Origin: CAZWRV01 sp964636325
GTDB taxonomy: Bacteria > Verrucomicrobiota > Lentisphaeria > Victivallales > GWF2-50-93
DNA length: 64,000 nucleotides
Direction of reading: 5' to 3'
NCBI GenBank assembly: GCA_964636325.1
Contig: CAZWRV010000014.1
Location: 1 to 64,000, forward strand
In this document: positions 27,301 through 37,000 of the stretch, piece by piece
Layout: each line of letters opens with the position of its first letter
Numbering within the stretch: the stretch's first letter is position 1
Made by a program: the position numbers and the translations under genes
Notes under the pieces: generated by a model
What the model saw: the letters and a program-made list of their open reading frames with translations, nothing else
Database searches by the model: none
Told to the model about the DNA's origin: nothing

Positions 27301-27764
27301 CAGGACTCCTCTTCCTTCGGATTCCCCAGCTTGTGTATGTTGTAGGCGCACTTGCCCGCCGAGTTCTCGATGAACTGGTAGTCGACCTTGTCTGGGAGGT
27401 CTGGTGTCGGATTGATGTAGACTTCGAGCGAATCGTCGAAGACCACCTTGGTGGAATCGGTCGTAACGCTGGTGAGGAGCGGCCCTTCGTCGGGAAGCTG
27501 GGTGCGCATCGCGATGAAGATGTTCTTCTGATCGGCGCCGACCCAGGCGCGAACCTTCCTGTTGTCTAAAACCTTGGACTGTATGTTCATCAGGCCGTCG
27601 AATTCCGCGGCCGAACGCCACTCCTCCGGGCCGATCTTGCCGTCGATGACCGGAGCTTTCTTGAAGAGCGGAACCTTGAATTCCGGTTCTCCGGCCGCGA
27701 ACAGGAGCGTCGGCGCCATAGCCGCGGACGCCAGGATCAGCGCTTGCAAGGTTTTCAGTCTCAT
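24357..27764 (-). CDS. secreted CBM9-like and glycosidase-like protein
   Basis: 1135 aa with a signal peptide (LQALILASAAMAPTLLFAAG). Residues 30-215 look like a CBM9/DOMON-type binding domain: APVIDGKIGPEEWRSAAEF, then DDSLEVYINPTPD, ending with RPDWSWTALSDKGY. Long beta-rich segments follow. Residues 640-1040 read like a glycosidase barrel (CWFAENDKGWGWNPKTPNMN, then GVYWDNWFIAPTFN, then VQYDWEWKYSEGD). The arrangement recalls large uncharacterised PVC glycosidase-like families (DUF6067/GH123-type), but catalytic residues are not certain. The start overlaps the GntR regulator stop by four bases. Confidence 0.65.
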   Translation of the reverse strand: MRLKTLQALILASAAMAPTLLFAAGEPEFKVPLFKKAPVIDGKIGPEEWRSAAEFDGLMNIQSKVLDNRKVRAWVGADQKNIFIAMRTQLPDEGPLLTSVTTDSTKVVFDDSLEVYINPTPDLPDKVDYQFIENSAGKCAYNIHKLGNPKEEESWRGNWKIANVVQDGFWDFECMIPVESMKMADAGRKTTDGVWAVNLTRNWRPDWSWTALSDKGYPNSGLRFVFVDGGTPASGFSVEGCPAFPPAKLVLSAFNPSDKPLQVKASLELTRNNMPAINESKELAVEPGEAGAVEIKLDSNDPTTVFELKATLASPDGKTVFYQRNTKWGKAKEKPKWVTQKPKDAPLVDFQFAYYPSKNAMRICADINGLPKEAKPAKVSAVIRAAGKGDAIKDVDFPVVSFKDGKQEIRLELPPLEGSYEIALTAAGENVPKCETVKTFERKKFPWEGLKDGLGTKIYPPFKPIKVEGNKLSTVLKIHELNDLGLLDQVTATSANTNIAKPILASPIRFLAKSAGSEVALSPEKLKAVSASEHEAVFTGGFSGGPVNASFKDTWDYDGTVKVELTLKPTGGKSIDELILEIPFPAETATMIHANSDRIRAPVAMKIPEGEGVVWDATKVACDEYIRNFCPYAYVGNAVRGLCWFAENDKGWGWNPKTPNMNLSREGGKVVLRIFLINQPTVIERDRTITFGLLAAPVKPPLNKAGEKPDWWRYRYYRDKYSLLGTDINWLALGSCGSVYPAGCDMFLWEMLKRGNQEKLTDADIQKVIDKGKPYFEPYGKDMVDTFINHARYNLTSRFGSKMVFYYNRASCQLFDEFETFKDEWCLDDMRSVGKGNGIGEIKIVPSKSYEDYNLFWYAKSFEIAGNQGVYWDNWFIAPTFNTEMTDAYRREDGSVAPAAGIWGMRELCKRTFVMMNEKGMLPVVFPHMTSFNPLPTMAFATVQYDWEWKYSEGDVQDRHTREYILLATTGELSGVWPVPLGDHGPKAEDPWEQRTFSAVRTVHELDGGGGWGLGWIKAHQENKKMIGDAILSMLDKDGLIVYKYWEDRPLPVNTGNPDIPAIVYAVPGKEALVAVVSYVRSDAHVSMTMDANALGLANFAATDAESGEAMKVDGGNISFPLKKHDIRLIRLLAK

Positions 27765-28864
27765 CTTATCCTCCTACTGCTTATTTTAGTCGGTTTATAG
27801 GCGACTACTTCAAACGGCATCTTGATCCTGCCTCCGGGAAGCTGCCGGCCTTCGAGGATGTCCAGAAGCAGCTCGCCGTATTTCTCGGCTATGATATCCG
27901 GATCGGTCACGAGAAGCTTGGCAGGGAAAGGCATGAATATCCCCGATCCTTTGTTGTAGTGCGTGACGATCTTCAGCTTTTCCGGGATCCTGAGGCCGAT
28001 CTGCAGCATGCCGATCAGGGCGTCCTTGAAGACTATGTCGTCCGTGAACAGTAGGCCGTCGGGGAAATCCCTGGTCTTCCCGGCGAATATCCTCATGACG
28101 GACGAATAGCCGAACCCCTCGATGTCATGCCTGGGGAAGCGCGGAGGCCTTGGGCAGTCAAATGGAAAAGTGATCCCTCTTGCCTTGGCTTCCGACAGGA
28201 AGAGCCTGAAGACATCCCGTTGGTTGCATATGATGAATGGCTTCCGGCACCCGTCTTGAATAAGCAGCTCGAGCCCCTTTTCCACGAAGATACCGGGGTC
28301 GGGGTCGATTCCGCAGGAGAAGCACGGATTGGCGCCGACCACCGGCAGCCCGGAGGCCAGAAGCGGCTTCTCCCATTTGTCATTCATGGGGCCCGCCAGA
28401 GCTATTATCCCCGAGACCAGGCCTTTTTCGATGTCCCGCAGGAGCTCGCACTCCGCCAGGAGCGACGGATCGTCGAAGGCGCGGTTCGGTGGGCAGTGGC
28501 CAAGGTAGAGCCTCACCGGAAGCATACGCCTGTCGAAGAAGAGCCTGAGCTGTTGGATTATCCTTACGTAGTAGTATGAGACGTCGGGATGTGAAATGTC
28601 GATCTCGTTGATTATCGCGACGTGCCTGGCCGACGCCCCGCCCTCACGGATGTATGTCCCGCTTCCGTGCCTTCTTTCGATGAGGCCTTCGTCCTCCAGG
28701 CGTTCGAAGGCCTTCCGGGCGACCATCTGGCTGGCCTTGAACTTCCCCGCAAGCGCGCGCGAGCTGGGCACCTTGGATCCGCCGGCCGCGCGCAGCCTGG
28801 CGAGTTCCCCCCTCAGGTAGTCGGCGATCTGGTCAGTCTTCGACTTGGCGGCGGAAAAGGCCAT
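27761..28864 (-). CDS. GntR-type regulator with LacI-like sensor domain
   Basis: About 367 aa from ATG at 28864. Residues 10-75 are a winged-helix GntR reader (KVPSSRALAGKFKASQMVAR, then AFERLEDEGLIERRHGSGTY). Residues 80-365 resemble the periplasmic-binding-like sugar sensor of LacI (HVAIINEIDISHPDVS, then FPDGLLFTDDIVFKDALIGM, then LVTDPDIIAEKYGELLLDIL). This arrangement suits a sugar-responsive repressor. It is coupled to the CBM9/GH-like gene by a four-base overlap and faces the beta-galactosidase gene, so it probably controls both units. Confidence 0.8.
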   Translation of the reverse strand: MAFSAAKSKTDQIADYLRGELARLRAAGGSKVPSSRALAGKFKASQMVARKAFERLEDEGLIERRHGSGTYIREGGASARHVAIINEIDISHPDVSYYYVRIIQQLRLFFDRRMLPVRLYLGHCPPNRAFDDPSLLAECELLRDIEKGLVSGIIALAGPMNDKWEKPLLASGLPVVGANPCFSCGIDPDPGIFVEKGLELLIQDGCRKPFIICNQRDVFRLFLSEAKARGITFPFDCPRPPRFPRHDIEGFGYSSVMRIFAGKTRDFPDGLLFTDDIVFKDALIGMLQIGLRIPEKLKIVTHYNKGSGIFMPFPAKLLVTDPDIIAEKYGELLLDILEGRQLPGGRIKMPFEVVAYKPTKISSRRIR

Positions 28865-28879
28865 TGGTCCTCGAGCAGC

Positions 28880-28922
28880 AAGTGAGATTATGTGAATCAA
28901 TATAGCTCACTATATCTCACTT
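28880..28922. promoter_or_regulatory. GTGAG half-site cluster, likely operator
   Basis: Between the regulator and lacZ-type genes lies AAGTGAGAT ... ATCTCACTT, a nine-base inverted repeat (28880-28888 and 28914-28922). Inside it are two further half-sites, GTGAATCAA and the inverted ATAGCTCAC. Four GTGA half-sites in 43 bases, positioned just ahead of the regulator start, fit an autoregulated, divergent operator. Confidence 0.6.
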
Positions 28923-29040
28923 GTCAAGATGCTCTTCGCGGAAAAACCTGGGAATCCACCCATCCTTGAAATACCTCTTTCGCTCAATAGCTTATCTGGG
29001 ACAGGACTTGGAAACTGCAATTCAACATATGGAGCCGCAC

Positions 29041-32000
29041 ATGGATACGACCGGCAACGCACCTCTGAAGGAATGGGAAGATTTCAGGAAGCCAGGTGAC
29101 AGGCGCCTGCCGCCGAGGGCATACGCCTTTTCATACGGCGACGAGAGGTCGGCGCTCAGCTTCCGCAGGGAGAACTCCTGGCGGGTGAAGCCTCTCGACG
29201 GCGCCTGGAAGTTCCTCTTCCTGGCTTCTCCGGAGAAGGCGCCGGAGGGCTTCGAGAAGGACGGATTCGACTGTTCTGGCTGGGACGATCTGCCGGTGCC
29301 TTCGAGCTGGCAGCTTCACGGCTACGGGCGTCCGCACTACACTAACGTCCAGTATCCGTTCCCCGTGGATCCGCCGCATGTCCCGACCGAGAATCCGACC
29401 GGGCTCTACCGGCGCAAGTTCCACATCCCCGAGGAATGGAAGCGCTGCAGGATCGTGATGCGCTTCGAAGGCGTGGACTCCTATCTGAAGCTCTGGGTCA
29501 ACGGGATATATGCCGGCATGAGCAAGGGCAGCCGCCTTCCCGCGGAGTTCGACGTCACCGGCATGGTCAGGACCGGGGTTAACACGGTCGCCGCGATGGT
29601 CTGCCAGTGGTCCGACGGCTCATACATGGAGGACCAGGACATGTGGTGGCTGAGCGGGATATTCCGCGACGTCCTGCTCCTCGCGCTGCCGAAGGCGCAC
29701 ATCCGCGATGTCCAGGCCGCGACCAGCTTCGACGCCAAATACCGCGACGCGGTCCTCGACGTGGTCGTCAGGATAGCCGACGGCTCCTTGAAGATCGCCG
29801 ACGGTGCCCCGAGGGATGGCAGGGAGATGAAGCTGCACCTCTCGCTTTTCAGCCCCTCCGGCGAAAGGATCCTGTCAAAGGTGAAGGGCGTCAATGTGGG
29901 AGCGTCTCAGGAGACCGAGGTGAAGATTTCCGCCGAGGTCGCCAAACCGCTCAGATGGACGGCCGAAACGCCGGACCTGTATACGCTGGTGCTTGCCCTG
30001 AAGGACAGCTCAGGTGAGCTGGTCGAGGCGGTTCCGGTCAGGATCGGATTCCGTTGTGTCGAGATAAAGGGCGGAGTCTTCATGGTCAACGGTGTTCCGG
30101 TCAAGCTGAAGGGCGTCAACAGGCACGAGCACCATCCCGACCTCGGCAAGGCCCTCCCGCTTTCCGCGATGGTCGAGGACATCCTGCTGATGAAGCGGCA
30201 CAACGTCAACGCGGTGCGGACCTCGCACTATCCGGACGACCCGCGCTGGTATGATCTCTGCGACCAGTATGGGATATACCTCATAGACGAATGCGATCTG
30301 GAGACGCACGGGTTCTGCTATTTCGAGAACTGGAAGGGCAATCCTACGAACGACCCCGGCTGGGAGGCCGCCTGCGTGGACAGGATGGAACGCATGGTCC
30401 ACCGCGACAAGAACCATCCGTCGGTGATCATGTGGTCGCTCGGAAACGAGAGCGCCTTCGGCTGCAACCACTTCAAGATGGCCGAGGCCGCGCGCAGGCT
30501 CGACCCCACCCGCCCCGTCCACTACGAGGGCGACTACCTCATGGAAACTGCCGACGTCTACAGCAGGATGTATCCTTCGATCGACGAGCTGAAGAAAATC
30601 GCCGAGGGCAGGGAGAACATCACGGTCCACCACCTCAAGAAGGATCTGCTGAAGGAGAATTACGCCGCCAAGCCGTTCGTCCTCTGCGAATACGCCCATG
30701 CGATGGGCAACGGCCCCGGCGGACTCAAGGAATACTGGGACCTCATCTACAAATACGACCGCCTCATGGGCGGCTGCATCTGGGAATGGATCGATCATGG
30801 CATCAGACAGAAGACCGCCGACGGCCGCGAATTCTACGCCTACGGCGGTGACTTCGGCGACGAGCCGAACGACGGCAACTTCGTCTGCGACGGCCTTATC
30901 TTCCCCGACAGGAAGCCGTCCCCCGGCCTCATCGAATACAAGAAGGTGATCGAGCCCGTCAAGGCCGAGGCCCTGGACATCAAGTCCGGCAAGCTGAAGC
31001 TCACGAACATGTATGACTTCCTTTCTCTTGACCATCTGACCCTCGATTGGAAGGTAGAGGCCGACGGCGAAACGATCCGTTCCGGCTCGATGGCGGTGCC
31101 GGCGATCAAGGCGCATTCAAGCGGAAATCTCAAAGTCCCTTACGGTGAGATAATTGCAGTTCCCGGAGTCTCGGAATACTGGCTGACGCTCAGCTTCAGG
31201 TTGTCCGCCGGCACCCTCTGGGCGCAGGCAGGCCACGAGGTCGCCTGGGCGCAGTTCAAGCTTCCAGTCAAGACAGCCGCGGTTCCGCGTGTCAGCGTGC
31301 ACAGGCCGCTCAAGACCGAGGCGAAGGCGGACCTGCTCCGGGTCTCCGGCAGCGGATTCAGCATAAGCTTCGACAGGATAAGCGGCATGATGAAGGAGTG
31401 GTGCGCGGACGGCAGGAGCGTCATCACTGCCGGGCCCAGGCTCCACTTCTGGCGGCCGGCGACCGACAACGACCGCAACTGGGGCCAGGGCGCCGACCAC
31501 AAGTGGCGCCAGAGCGGCCTGCATTGGATGCAGCACAGGACTGACGGCTTCGACTTCAAGGAGGAAAAGGACAAGGTCACAGTGGTCGTTAGGTGCAGGA
31601 TCGCCCCGCCGATCCTGCAGAAGTCGTTCCTCTGCGACTACACTTACACGATCTACGGCTGCGGCTGCGTCAGGCTGGAAACGCACGGGGTTCCCGTCGG
31701 GGAATGGCCGGTGCTCGCCAGGATCGGACTTCAGATGACCATCCCGAAGGAGTTTGAAAACGTGACCTGGTTCGGCCTCGGCCCCGGAGAAAGCTACGCA
31801 GACACCCGCCAGGCCGGGAAGCTCGGCCTCTTCAATATGACCGTCGACGAGATGTATACCCCGTACGTCTTCCCGCAGGAATACGGCAACCGAAGCGACG
31901 TCCGATTTGCGAAGTTCGCGGACAAGTCAGGCGCGGGCCTGATGGTCCGGGGCGAACCGCATATCAACTTCAGCGCCAGATGGTTCAGCACGGAGAACAT

Positions 32001-32169
32001 CGAGAAGGCCAGGCACACCTACGACCTGGTCCGGACCCCGTTCATCACGCTCAACCTCGACCACGCCCAGAACGGCATCGGCAGCGCAAGCTGCGGCCCC
32101 GGCGTCCTCCCGCAGTACGAACTCAAGCCCGAGGAGTTCAGATTCGCGGTCGCGCTGAAGCCGGTTTGA
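29041..32169 (+). CDS. lacZ: GH2 beta-galactosidase
   Basis: About 1042 aa, cytoplasmic, LacZ-type architecture: sugar-binding jelly roll, Ig-like domain, catalytic barrel, Ig-like domain, and a C-terminal beta-sandwich. It contains the acid/base SLGNESAFGC (Glu470), the nucleophile VLCEYAHAMGNG (Glu550) and the sandwich phrase WRPATDNDRNWG. It hydrolyses terminal beta-galactosides or related glycosides. ATG at 29041, with GGAG seven bases ahead, is preferred to TTG 28921 and ATG 29029. It is divergent from the GntR/LacI regulator across the GTGAG operator. Confidence 0.9.
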   Translation: MDTTGNAPLKEWEDFRKPGDRRLPPRAYAFSYGDERSALSFRRENSWRVKPLDGAWKFLFLASPEKAPEGFEKDGFDCSGWDDLPVPSSWQLHGYGRPHYTNVQYPFPVDPPHVPTENPTGLYRRKFHIPEEWKRCRIVMRFEGVDSYLKLWVNGIYAGMSKGSRLPAEFDVTGMVRTGVNTVAAMVCQWSDGSYMEDQDMWWLSGIFRDVLLLALPKAHIRDVQAATSFDAKYRDAVLDVVVRIADGSLKIADGAPRDGREMKLHLSLFSPSGERILSKVKGVNVGASQETEVKISAEVAKPLRWTAETPDLYTLVLALKDSSGELVEAVPVRIGFRCVEIKGGVFMVNGVPVKLKGVNRHEHHPDLGKALPLSAMVEDILLMKRHNVNAVRTSHYPDDPRWYDLCDQYGIYLIDECDLETHGFCYFENWKGNPTNDPGWEAACVDRMERMVHRDKNHPSVIMWSLGNESAFGCNHFKMAEAARRLDPTRPVHYEGDYLMETADVYSRMYPSIDELKKIAEGRENITVHHLKKDLLKENYAAKPFVLCEYAHAMGNGPGGLKEYWDLIYKYDRLMGGCIWEWIDHGIRQKTADGREFYAYGGDFGDEPNDGNFVCDGLIFPDRKPSPGLIEYKKVIEPVKAEALDIKSGKLKLTNMYDFLSLDHLTLDWKVEADGETIRSGSMAVPAIKAHSSGNLKVPYGEIIAVPGVSEYWLTLSFRLSAGTLWAQAGHEVAWAQFKLPVKTAAVPRVSVHRPLKTEAKADLLRVSGSGFSISFDRISGMMKEWCADGRSVITAGPRLHFWRPATDNDRNWGQGADHKWRQSGLHWMQHRTDGFDFKEEKDKVTVVVRCRIAPPILQKSFLCDYTYTIYGCGCVRLETHGVPVGEWPVLARIGLQMTIPKEFENVTWFGLGPGESYADTRQAGKLGLFNMTVDEMYTPYVFPQEYGNRSDVRFAKFADKSGAGLMVRGEPHINFSARWFSTENIEKARHTYDLVRTPFITLNLDHAQNGIGSASCGPGVLPQYELKPEEFRFAVALKPV

Positions 32170-32211
32170 GAATTTGATAGGATAATCCGCCGTTCGAGCG
32201 AAAAATCAAAT

Positions 32212-32330
32212 TTAACCACAGAGAACACAGAGCGCGCAGAGAAAAGGGAAAAGACGCAATGAATAGAAGGTAACCGGCCGAAATTGACTCTGATTCCCTC
32301 CATGAACTCTGTGCACTCTGTGGTGAAAAA
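32212..32330. repeat. ACCACAGAG inverted repeat
   Basis: Left arm TTTAACCACAGAGAACACAG, right arm CTCTGTGCACTCTGTGGTGA. The arms are imperfect reverse complements about 60 bases apart. Related debris (CTCTTTGTCGCTCTGCGTCT) occurs near 6893. Confidence 0.6.
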
Positions 32331-32767
32331 ATAGTTCGAACAAATCCACCGGCTTAACGGTTAAGAGACGATAGAATTTTAGGCCTGGAGGGCCGGAATT
32401 TCTCAGCCCAGCCCATCGGGCTGGGTAAGGGAAATAAAAAATAATTCAAGCCCTGCCACGTGAGTCCCGTTCCACGTGACAACGTGGTCACGGGAAAAGG
32501 GCGCAATAAAAGATGGGCATCGATTCTTATACATTATAGATCGCTGACCTTATTCCGCCCTTGCAGGACTGATATAATTTGGCTCCTGCTGCATCACGGC
32601 TTACGCTAACCGAAACTGCCTGCGATTATGAAAGCGTTAAGCTGGGCGATCTGAGGCGGACATCGGCTAAGTATGTGCTGGCTTCAGCCTGCACATTAGG
32701 GGACAGGCTAAAGCCAGTCCCTACTATTAATTGTTGATGGCATGAGAGCAACGTGTCAAGGAGAAGT

Positions 32768-32943
32768 ATGAAAACCAAACTCTTTCCTGCCATGCTCCTT
32801 CTCATATTTTGGATGCGGACAACCTGATTGACGAATATGGACGATTCCCTGGGAATTCACGCATCGATGAAAAAAGTTATCCTGGGATCATCAAGACCCT
32901 CGATGACGCGGTGGAACGCAAGCTGAGCGGCGGAGCAGAATGA
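32768..32943 (+). pseudogene. remnant of a secreted protein gene
   Basis: A good ribosome site (AAGGAG) precedes ATG 32768, which opens a signal-peptide-like stretch (MKTKLFPAMLLLIFWM) but stops at 32825. A second frame, 32815-32943, continues as DNLIDEYGRFPGN through VERKLSGGAE and stop. Its start recalls barrel segments of GH27-like alpha-galactosidases (DEYGRFP), which is only a guess. The two pieces look like the ends of one gene after an internal deletion and frameshift. Confidence 0.45.
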
Positions 32944-32992
32944 CCGTGGGAGGTCACCGATCAACCGCGGATAGGGAAATGATGATTGGGTA

Positions 32993-33772
32993 TCAGGAGA
33001 GGATTTCGCGGACGATGGAAGCGTTTTCTTCGACCATGTTGTCGTTGTCGCCGCGGTGCATTCCGACGTTGACGGCGTCGGTGGGCTTGATGTTGGTGAA
33101 TGCGAAATCGAAAGCCATTCTTGCGTCTATCCTGCCGGCGCCCATGATCTTATAGGCGATGCATGGCTTCTTGATGGCGCGGACGGTTTCGGCGGCGGGA
33201 ACGATGTCGCGGAGGCGGAACTTCTCTCCTTTCTTCTCGTGGACGCTTCCGCAGTCGAAGAAACATACGGCGTGGAAGTCCACCAGGTCCAGCGAGTCGA
33301 CCCAGCGGTGGGCTTCGGGGGCATGTCCCGCGACGCCGACGGGTATTTTGCGGGAGCGCACCGTAGCGCACCACTTTTCAAGGGTCTTGGAGTCCTCGCT
33401 CTTGTAGAGTTCCTCGACTTGCGCGCCGTGGAAGTAGATTGCGCTGCAGCCGATGTCTACGGCCTCATTGACGGCGGCGGTCATGTCCGGCTGAAGACGG
33501 CGGTTTACCTGTGCGATCCATTTCAATCTGCCTCCCCCCTTGAGATATTCGCGGACGGCCTGCACCACGTGCGCAGATTCGTTGTTGGTCACCATGGCAT
33601 TTATGCCGGCGGCCTCGGCGCGTGCCCATGTCTCCTTGATCCTGTCTACGGTGTAGTATTTGAGCATCTCCTGGTCGCGCCGCTCGTTCTGGTGGCTGAA
33701 GCCGCCGAATGGGTTTGCTCCGATTATCAGGCGTGTGATGTTCAATCCGCAGAAATCGACCGTTGGCAGCAT
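32993..33772 (-). CDS. aldo/keto reductase-like TIM-barrel protein
   Basis: About 259 aa from ATG 33772. It starts with GLNITRLIIGANPFGGFSHQ and runs through ETWARAEAAGINAMVTNNES, CSAIYFHGAQVEEL and GVAGHAPEAHRWV to a last strand with NVGMHRGD. This is the outline of a (beta/alpha)8 barrel close to aldo/keto reductases, but without their full NADPH signature, so the activity is unknown. Such proteins are common beside sugar-use genes in PVC bacteria. It stands alone between two repeat blocks. The frame is open to 33832, but MAGGSENLKLL is not family-like. Confidence 0.65.
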   Translation of the reverse strand: MLPTVDFCGLNITRLIIGANPFGGFSHQNERRDQEMLKYYTVDRIKETWARAEAAGINAMVTNNESAHVVQAVREYLKGGGRLKWIAQVNRRLQPDMTAAVNEAVDIGCSAIYFHGAQVEELYKSEDSKTLEKWCATVRSRKIPVGVAGHAPEAHRWVDSLDLVDFHAVCFFDCGSVHEKKGEKFRLRDIVPAAETVRAIKKPCIAYKIMGAGRIDARMAFDFAFTNIKPTDAVNVGMHRGDNDNMVEENASIVREILS

Positions 33773-33803
33773 GGTTTTTACTTTATTCACTTGTGGCATC
33801 AGT

Positions 33804-33893
33804 AATTTCAGATTTTCTGACCCGCCCGCCATGAAGAGCTAAAAAATGACTGGGAAATGGCCATGTGGCTTTTCAGAGCGGGGCGCCGGAAAT
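33804..33893. repeat. 90-base dispersed repeat, copy 2
   Basis: Second copy of the block at 6726-6815, directly ahead of the 33894-33998 repeat. Confidence 0.6.
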
Positions 33894-33998
33894 GTTCCTT
33901 CCTCGGACGACATTCATGTCGCCGCTCGGCCGGAACGAAAAAATCCAATCCCAAATCTTGCCCGTCAAAATGTAAATTTTCACGCTGAATGAGTATAA
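33894..33998. repeat. 105-base dispersed repeat, copy 1
   Basis: GTTCCTTCCTCGGACGACAT through AAAATGTAAATTTTCACGCT to GAGTATA. It is almost identical to 60677-60780. Within it GGCGACATGAATGTCGTC is a palindrome, and the last 35 bases form a motif seen also at 41522-41558 and 60506-60540. Confidence 0.75.
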
Positions 33999-34015
33999 TC
34001 GAGTTGCAGGAGATG

Positions 34016-37000
34016 TCAAGTGACGCGGGCCGTCTTGAGGGCGCGGGCGAGCTCATCCATGTCGAAGGGTTTGTGCAGGAAGGCCCTGGCGCCCGCGTCC
34101 ATCAGCTTCTGCGCCTCGCCTTCGACGCTGTAGCCCGAGACGAGGATGACTGCGGCGTCGGGGTTGATCGCCCGGATTTTCGCGAAGACGTCCCGCCCGT
34201 GCATCCTCGGCATCTCAATGTCCAGGAGGACGAGGTCAATCCCCCGCCAGAATTTTCCGTAGAAGTCCAGCGCGGAGGGGCCGTCCTCGCAGAGGACGAC
34301 GTCGTGGCCCTGCGAGCGGAGGATCAAGGCAAGCAGTTCGCGGATCATCTCCTCGTCGTCGACCACGAGGAAGTGCAGCTTACTGGCGCTGCCCCGCGCC
34401 GGGCCTTTACCGCCGTCGGATTTTCTTTCGTCCTGGAACAGCGGCAGATAGATCGAGAAGGCCGATCCTTCTCCGGGGGAGCTTGAGACGCTGATGGTTC
34501 CGTTGTGGCCTTTGACTGTCCCGAAGACGGACGCGAGCCCCATCCCCGTGCCCTTTCCTGGCTCCTTTGTGGTGAAGAAGGGCTCGAAGATGTGCTTCAT
34601 GACCTCCTTGTCCATTCCGTGGCCGGTGTCGGCCACGCAGACGCAGAGGTATCTGTCCGGCGGCAGCTCGGGAGGGGGCTGGAGCGGTCCGCTTCCGTCA
34701 GGGGACGCGATGTCCGTGCTTATCGTCAGGGTTCCGCCGTCGGGCATGGCGTCGCGTGCGTTGATTGCGAGGTTGAGCAGTGCGTTCTCGAGCTGCGAGG
34801 GATCGCCCTTTACCGTAGCGGCGGAGGCGTTGAAGACGCGCCGTATTTCAATGTTCTTACCGATGCTGTGCTGGAGGAGGGAGACCACTTCCTCGATCAG
34901 CCTGTGCATGTCCACGGGGACGGTCTGGAACTTCCCCTTCCGCGAGAACGCCAGGAGGTCGCGCGTGAGGTCGGCAGATCTCCGTGCGGCCCTCATGATG
35001 TTTTCGGCGTATTCCCTTAGGCCGGCGTCGTCGAGGCGGCTGCGCAGGGCCTCGGCGTAACCCATTATGCCCGTGAGCTGGTTGTTGAAGTCGTGCGCGA
35101 TACCGCCGGCGAGAGTGCCGATAGCCTCCATCTTTTCCGACTGGCGCAGGCGCTCCTCCAGCTTCCTGCGCTCGGTGATGTCGCGCTGGACTACGATGAC
35201 TTCCTTCCCCCCGGCCGGGTTTGACACAAGGCGTCCGGTCGCCTCCACCCACATATATTCGCCGTCCTTGCGCCTGAGGCGGTATTCCGTCGCCGCCGCC
35301 GATCCGGTCTCGACAAGGCGCTTCAATTTCTCCCGCACCCTTTCCCGGTCTTCAGGATGGATATTGTCGAAGCCTGATGTGTTGATGAGCTCCCTCGGCT
35401 CGTAGCCGTGGAACCTCAGCGACGCCTCGGTGCAGTAGAGCATGATTCCGTCGGGGTCGAAGCGGGCTATGAAATCGCTGGTGTTGTTCAGGAGGAAGCG
35501 GTTCTCCTCCTCCCTTTCGCGCAGTGTCTCATCGGCCTTCTTGCGCTCGGTCACGTCTTCGTAGATGGCGACTATTTCGCCGGAGGGGAGCTTGCATATG
35601 TAGTTTTCCCTCCATCCGCTGATTCTGTCGTCCTTGTAGAACGCGAGGGGGAACTGCTCTGGCCGTCCGGTCTTCCAGACCCTTTTGAACACCTCGAAGA
35701 GGCCGAAGTCCCTGACTCCTGGAAATACCTCAAGGACTGATTTCCCGACGATGTCGGACTTTGATATGTTCTCCGCCTTTTCCGCCGCACGGTTGAAGTC
35801 CCTGAAGATGAAATCCTCGCCGTCGCCTCTGGCCTCATATACGACGACGGAGCTGCTCATGTTGTCGAATATGTATTTGAACTTGCCCTCGCTTATTTGA
35901 AGGGCGTTCCTTTCCGCGACGAGTTCCTTCGTCCGCTGGACCACCAGCCTTTTTAGGGAGCGGGCGCTGACCATGGAAATGACAAGGAGCAGCAGCAGGA
36001 GCGCCGCAATCGCCGCGACATATTTGAGAATGGTCCGGTAATGCGCCTCCCTTTCATACGGGCCGAACCATTTTGTCTGGATGTCCCTGTATTCGCCGGT
36101 CTTCTTGATTGCTGCCAGTGCGGGGATGAAGATGTCAAGCGGCGACTCCCTGCCCCTCATGGCGGAATAGCAGTATTCGGGCGAAAGGATGGGGTCTCCG
36201 GACAGCACCAGGTTGCCCCATCTGTTTTTTTCAATGAAGTAGAGCGCTGGAATCTTCGCCACGATCGCGCAGTCGCCCTTGCCCCCTGACAGGAGCAGCA
36301 GCGCATCCTCCTGCGATTCCACGGCTATTATCTCTTTCCCGTATCCCTTATTGAGCGCCAGATCGTGCATGATGTCGCCGCTCTGGACAATTATCACCCT
36401 GTCTTTCAGATCGTCAACACCGTTCAATCCTCCGCCGCCTTTCCTTTCGACGACCACATATTCGACGAGCGTATGCGGTGGTGAGAACCTGAAGGTCTTG
36501 TCGCGCTCCGGCGAATAGAACATCCCCTGGATAATATCTATCTTCCCTTCCCGGAGGTCGTTGCGGATCTTGCTCCAGGGGCCGAGCTGGATGTCGACGG
36601 AGACTCCGATCTGCCTGGCCAGAGCCCTGGTAAGGTCCACGTTGAACCCTGCGGGCTGGCCGTTGGCGTCGAGGAACTCATATGGCGGATAATCGTTGTC
36701 GCCGCCTACGACGATCCGGCTTTTCCTGTGCTCCATCGCCTCGAACGGGACGAACCACTTGGCCTGGAGCTGGCGGAACGTGCCGTCGGCCATGACGATC
36801 GAGAGGCCTTCGTTGAGCAGGGCCAGAGTCTCCTTGTCGCCCTCTCGGACGGCGAAGCAGAAATGCTGGACGAAGCCGGGGATCTGTGCGGCGATTCTAA
36901 GGTTTTCGACTCCTGTTTCCTTCATGAGCTGGAGGGCGAGAAGGCGCTGGATTACAAGAGCGTCGCATCTGCCGCCGGAAAGTTCGCGCATCGCCTCGCT

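Larger units (their letters stand above)
32170..32992. other. long non-coding spacer with repeats and a gene remnant
   Basis: An 823-base gap. It holds an ACCACAGAG inverted repeat (32212-32330), a GC hairpin CCCAGCCC-ATC-GGGCTGGG (32407-32425), a second hairpin-prone stretch with TCCCGT and CACGGGA (32464-32495), and a decayed secreted-protein remnant (32768-32943). Confidence 0.6.
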
